Positions 62,850 through 64,000 of a stretch of 64,000 nt of DNA are shown here, piece by piece (the first letter of the stretch is position 1; each line of letters opens with the position of its first letter). The DNA is from Zasmidium citrigriseum (lineage: Eukaryota; Ascomycota; Dothideomycetes; Mycosphaerellales; Mycosphaerellaceae). The position numbers were made by a program, and so were the translations under genes. A model generated the notes under the pieces. It was not told the DNA's origin. It ran no database searches and was given only the letters and a program-made list of their open reading frames with translations. The stretch lies in NCBI GenBank assembly GCA_002786025.1, contig NHNW01000063.1, positions 124,001-188,000 of the forward strand, read 5' to 3'.

Positions 62850-64000
62850 ATGCCTTCAAAGACTACGGACAACTACCTCAACTTGTGCATTGCTCAGGTA
62901 CAACCCAACTTATTGAGGGACCATTTACGTCGCTAACGAGCTTGGATAGGCTTTCAACAGTCCTTTGCACTACCGACATGGAGCCATCATCGTGCGCGGC
63001 GGCAAGGTCATCGGCCACGGCTACAATGACTACCGCCCCGGCTTCAACGGAGGTGCCTTGAAGCACGGCCGCATCGCCCACTCCGCCTTCGATGGCGACG
63101 CGGTCAAGGAGCTGAAGTCCAAGTTAAAGCAGAAGGACAAAAATAAGCAGCAGCAGCAGTGTCGACAGCAGCAGCAAGGTGGCACATTCGTTCCCTTCGA
63201 GGGCACCGGCGGCGGACACGGCGTCAACCAGCCGCTCTCGATGCACTCGGAAATGATGGCCATCTACTCCGCCCTCTCTGCCTCCTCGACGCTGTCCTCT
63301 ACGACCTTCTCGCGCGAAAAACCGTGCTTCAAACTACCGCGTGCGGATAAACGTAAAGCACGACTACGACGCGAGGTCCTCATGTCCTACGTCGCGGCCG
63401 TCTGTGAGACCTCGTCACGCACCGGCAAGTCGCAGGTTCAAGAGTGCGGTTTTGAAGCTTCCACATCTCAACCAGGTGTCGCGGGACACGGCTTCCAACA
63501 ACAACAAGAAGGAGGACCGCAACTACAACAACAAGGAGGACGAGTACGAGGACAAGGCGCTGCTCGCGCAGGTGCTCAAGGATACGAGTCTGGTGTTTCA
63601 CGCCGAGCAGAGTGGAGAGAAACATCATCATCAGAACCGGAAACAGAAGAAGAATCAGAATGGGAAGAAGAACGAGTATCAGTATCAGTACGACCGGTAT
63701 GGGAGACAGACACAACACGCACAGGCACAGCAACAGCCCAAGCCGTCTGCGTCTAAATCGAAGGCTCGCGATGGTCCAAATACCGGCTACGATGTGATAC
63801 GAGGTTATGATTCTACGGTTACGACTCATGGTAATGATGACGAAGACGATGAGAATACGATTGAAACGACATCAGCTCCGACAGCATCTCATCGAGCCAT
63901 GAAGCGAAAGAAGGACTACAAGCGGGTCAGTTATGTTTCAGCAAATCTCATACTCCATACTGACAAGCTGCAGTCGGGCAAGATGAAAAGTGACGACCGG
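62850..64000 (+). CDS. Cytidine-deaminase-fold protein, 3' end outside the window
   Basis: First exon 62850..62897 (MPSKTTDNYLNLCIAQ), 52-bp intron, second exon from 62950 starting AFNSPLHYRHGAIIVRGGKV. GHGYNDYRPGFNGG and SMHSEMMAIYSAL (H-x-E) resemble the CMP/dCMP deaminase zinc and catalytic motif; the matching P-C-x-x-C should lie beyond the right edge. Two Gln/Lys-rich insertions interrupt the fold. After KPCFKLP and a basic segment, the coding frame changes near 63432: a 40-bp intron (GTTCAA...ACCAG) in phase 0 would join SRTGKSQ to VSRDTASNNNKKEDR, and that frame stays open to base 64000. Likely a fungal nucleoside-deaminase-like protein. Confidence 0.5.
63148..63177 (+). repeat. CAG microsatellite in coding sequence
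   Basis: CAG x4, then TGTCGA, then CAGCAGCAGCAA, encoding Gln runs around a Cys-Arg inside the deaminase-fold gene. A likely site of length variation between strains. Confidence 0.5.

Overview
The window is nuclear DNA of a filamentous ascomycete, most likely a dothideomycete. The evidence is protein genes with 40-70 bp GT-AG introns (branch sites like CTAAC or CTGAC), class II hydrophobins, HET-domain genes, fungal-type transcription factors without a backbone Zn cluster, and conserved ascomycete housekeeping genes (SAM50, TYR1, RPS14, UBC6-like, argininosuccinate synthase). I found no tRNA, rRNA, transposon or CRISPR. Exon joins were worked out by hand from reading frame and splice consensus.

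Region by region: 0-9 kb is accessory, with a fungal-specific transcription factor divergent from a short-chain dehydrogenase (SDR), a SnoaL-like protein, a secreted protein made of four six-cysteine modules, a PRISE-type reductase and a second classical SDR. 10-24 kb mixes small lineage-specific genes, several with an NTF2-like fold, with conserved genes: SAM50, an alpha/beta-hydrolase, TYR1, RPS14 and UBC6-like. 23.8-31.6 kb holds two successive NTF2-like plus HET gene pairs in the same orientation. 32.7-37.4 kb holds an intact secreted intradiol dioxygenase next to broken genes. 37.9-47.6 kb has a transferrin-receptor-like M28 peptidase, then an amidohydrolase, an MFS transporter and a C2H2/fungal_trans regulator that look like a small catabolic unit. 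48.4-52 kb is a cell-surface locus with two class II hydrophobins of identical intron layout and a glycine-rich secreted protein. 53-57 kb has a small membrane protein, a coiled-coil protein, another NTF2-like gene and argininosuccinate synthase. 57.8-62.3 kb carries three tandem BTB genes sharing a C-terminal Cys/His motif. A cytidine-deaminase-fold gene runs off the right edge.

Three things stand out. First, a dispersed family of five intact small NTF2-like genes plus one interrupted copy lies in 44 kb, and two members sit directly 5' of HET genes. Second, several otherwise clean frames are interrupted (12.6, 31.5, 35.3 and 36.7 kb), which suggests active gene decay. Third, many genes show an abrupt change inside the coding region from C-rich codons in the 5' part to G-rich codons in the 3' part, always in that order on the coding strand.
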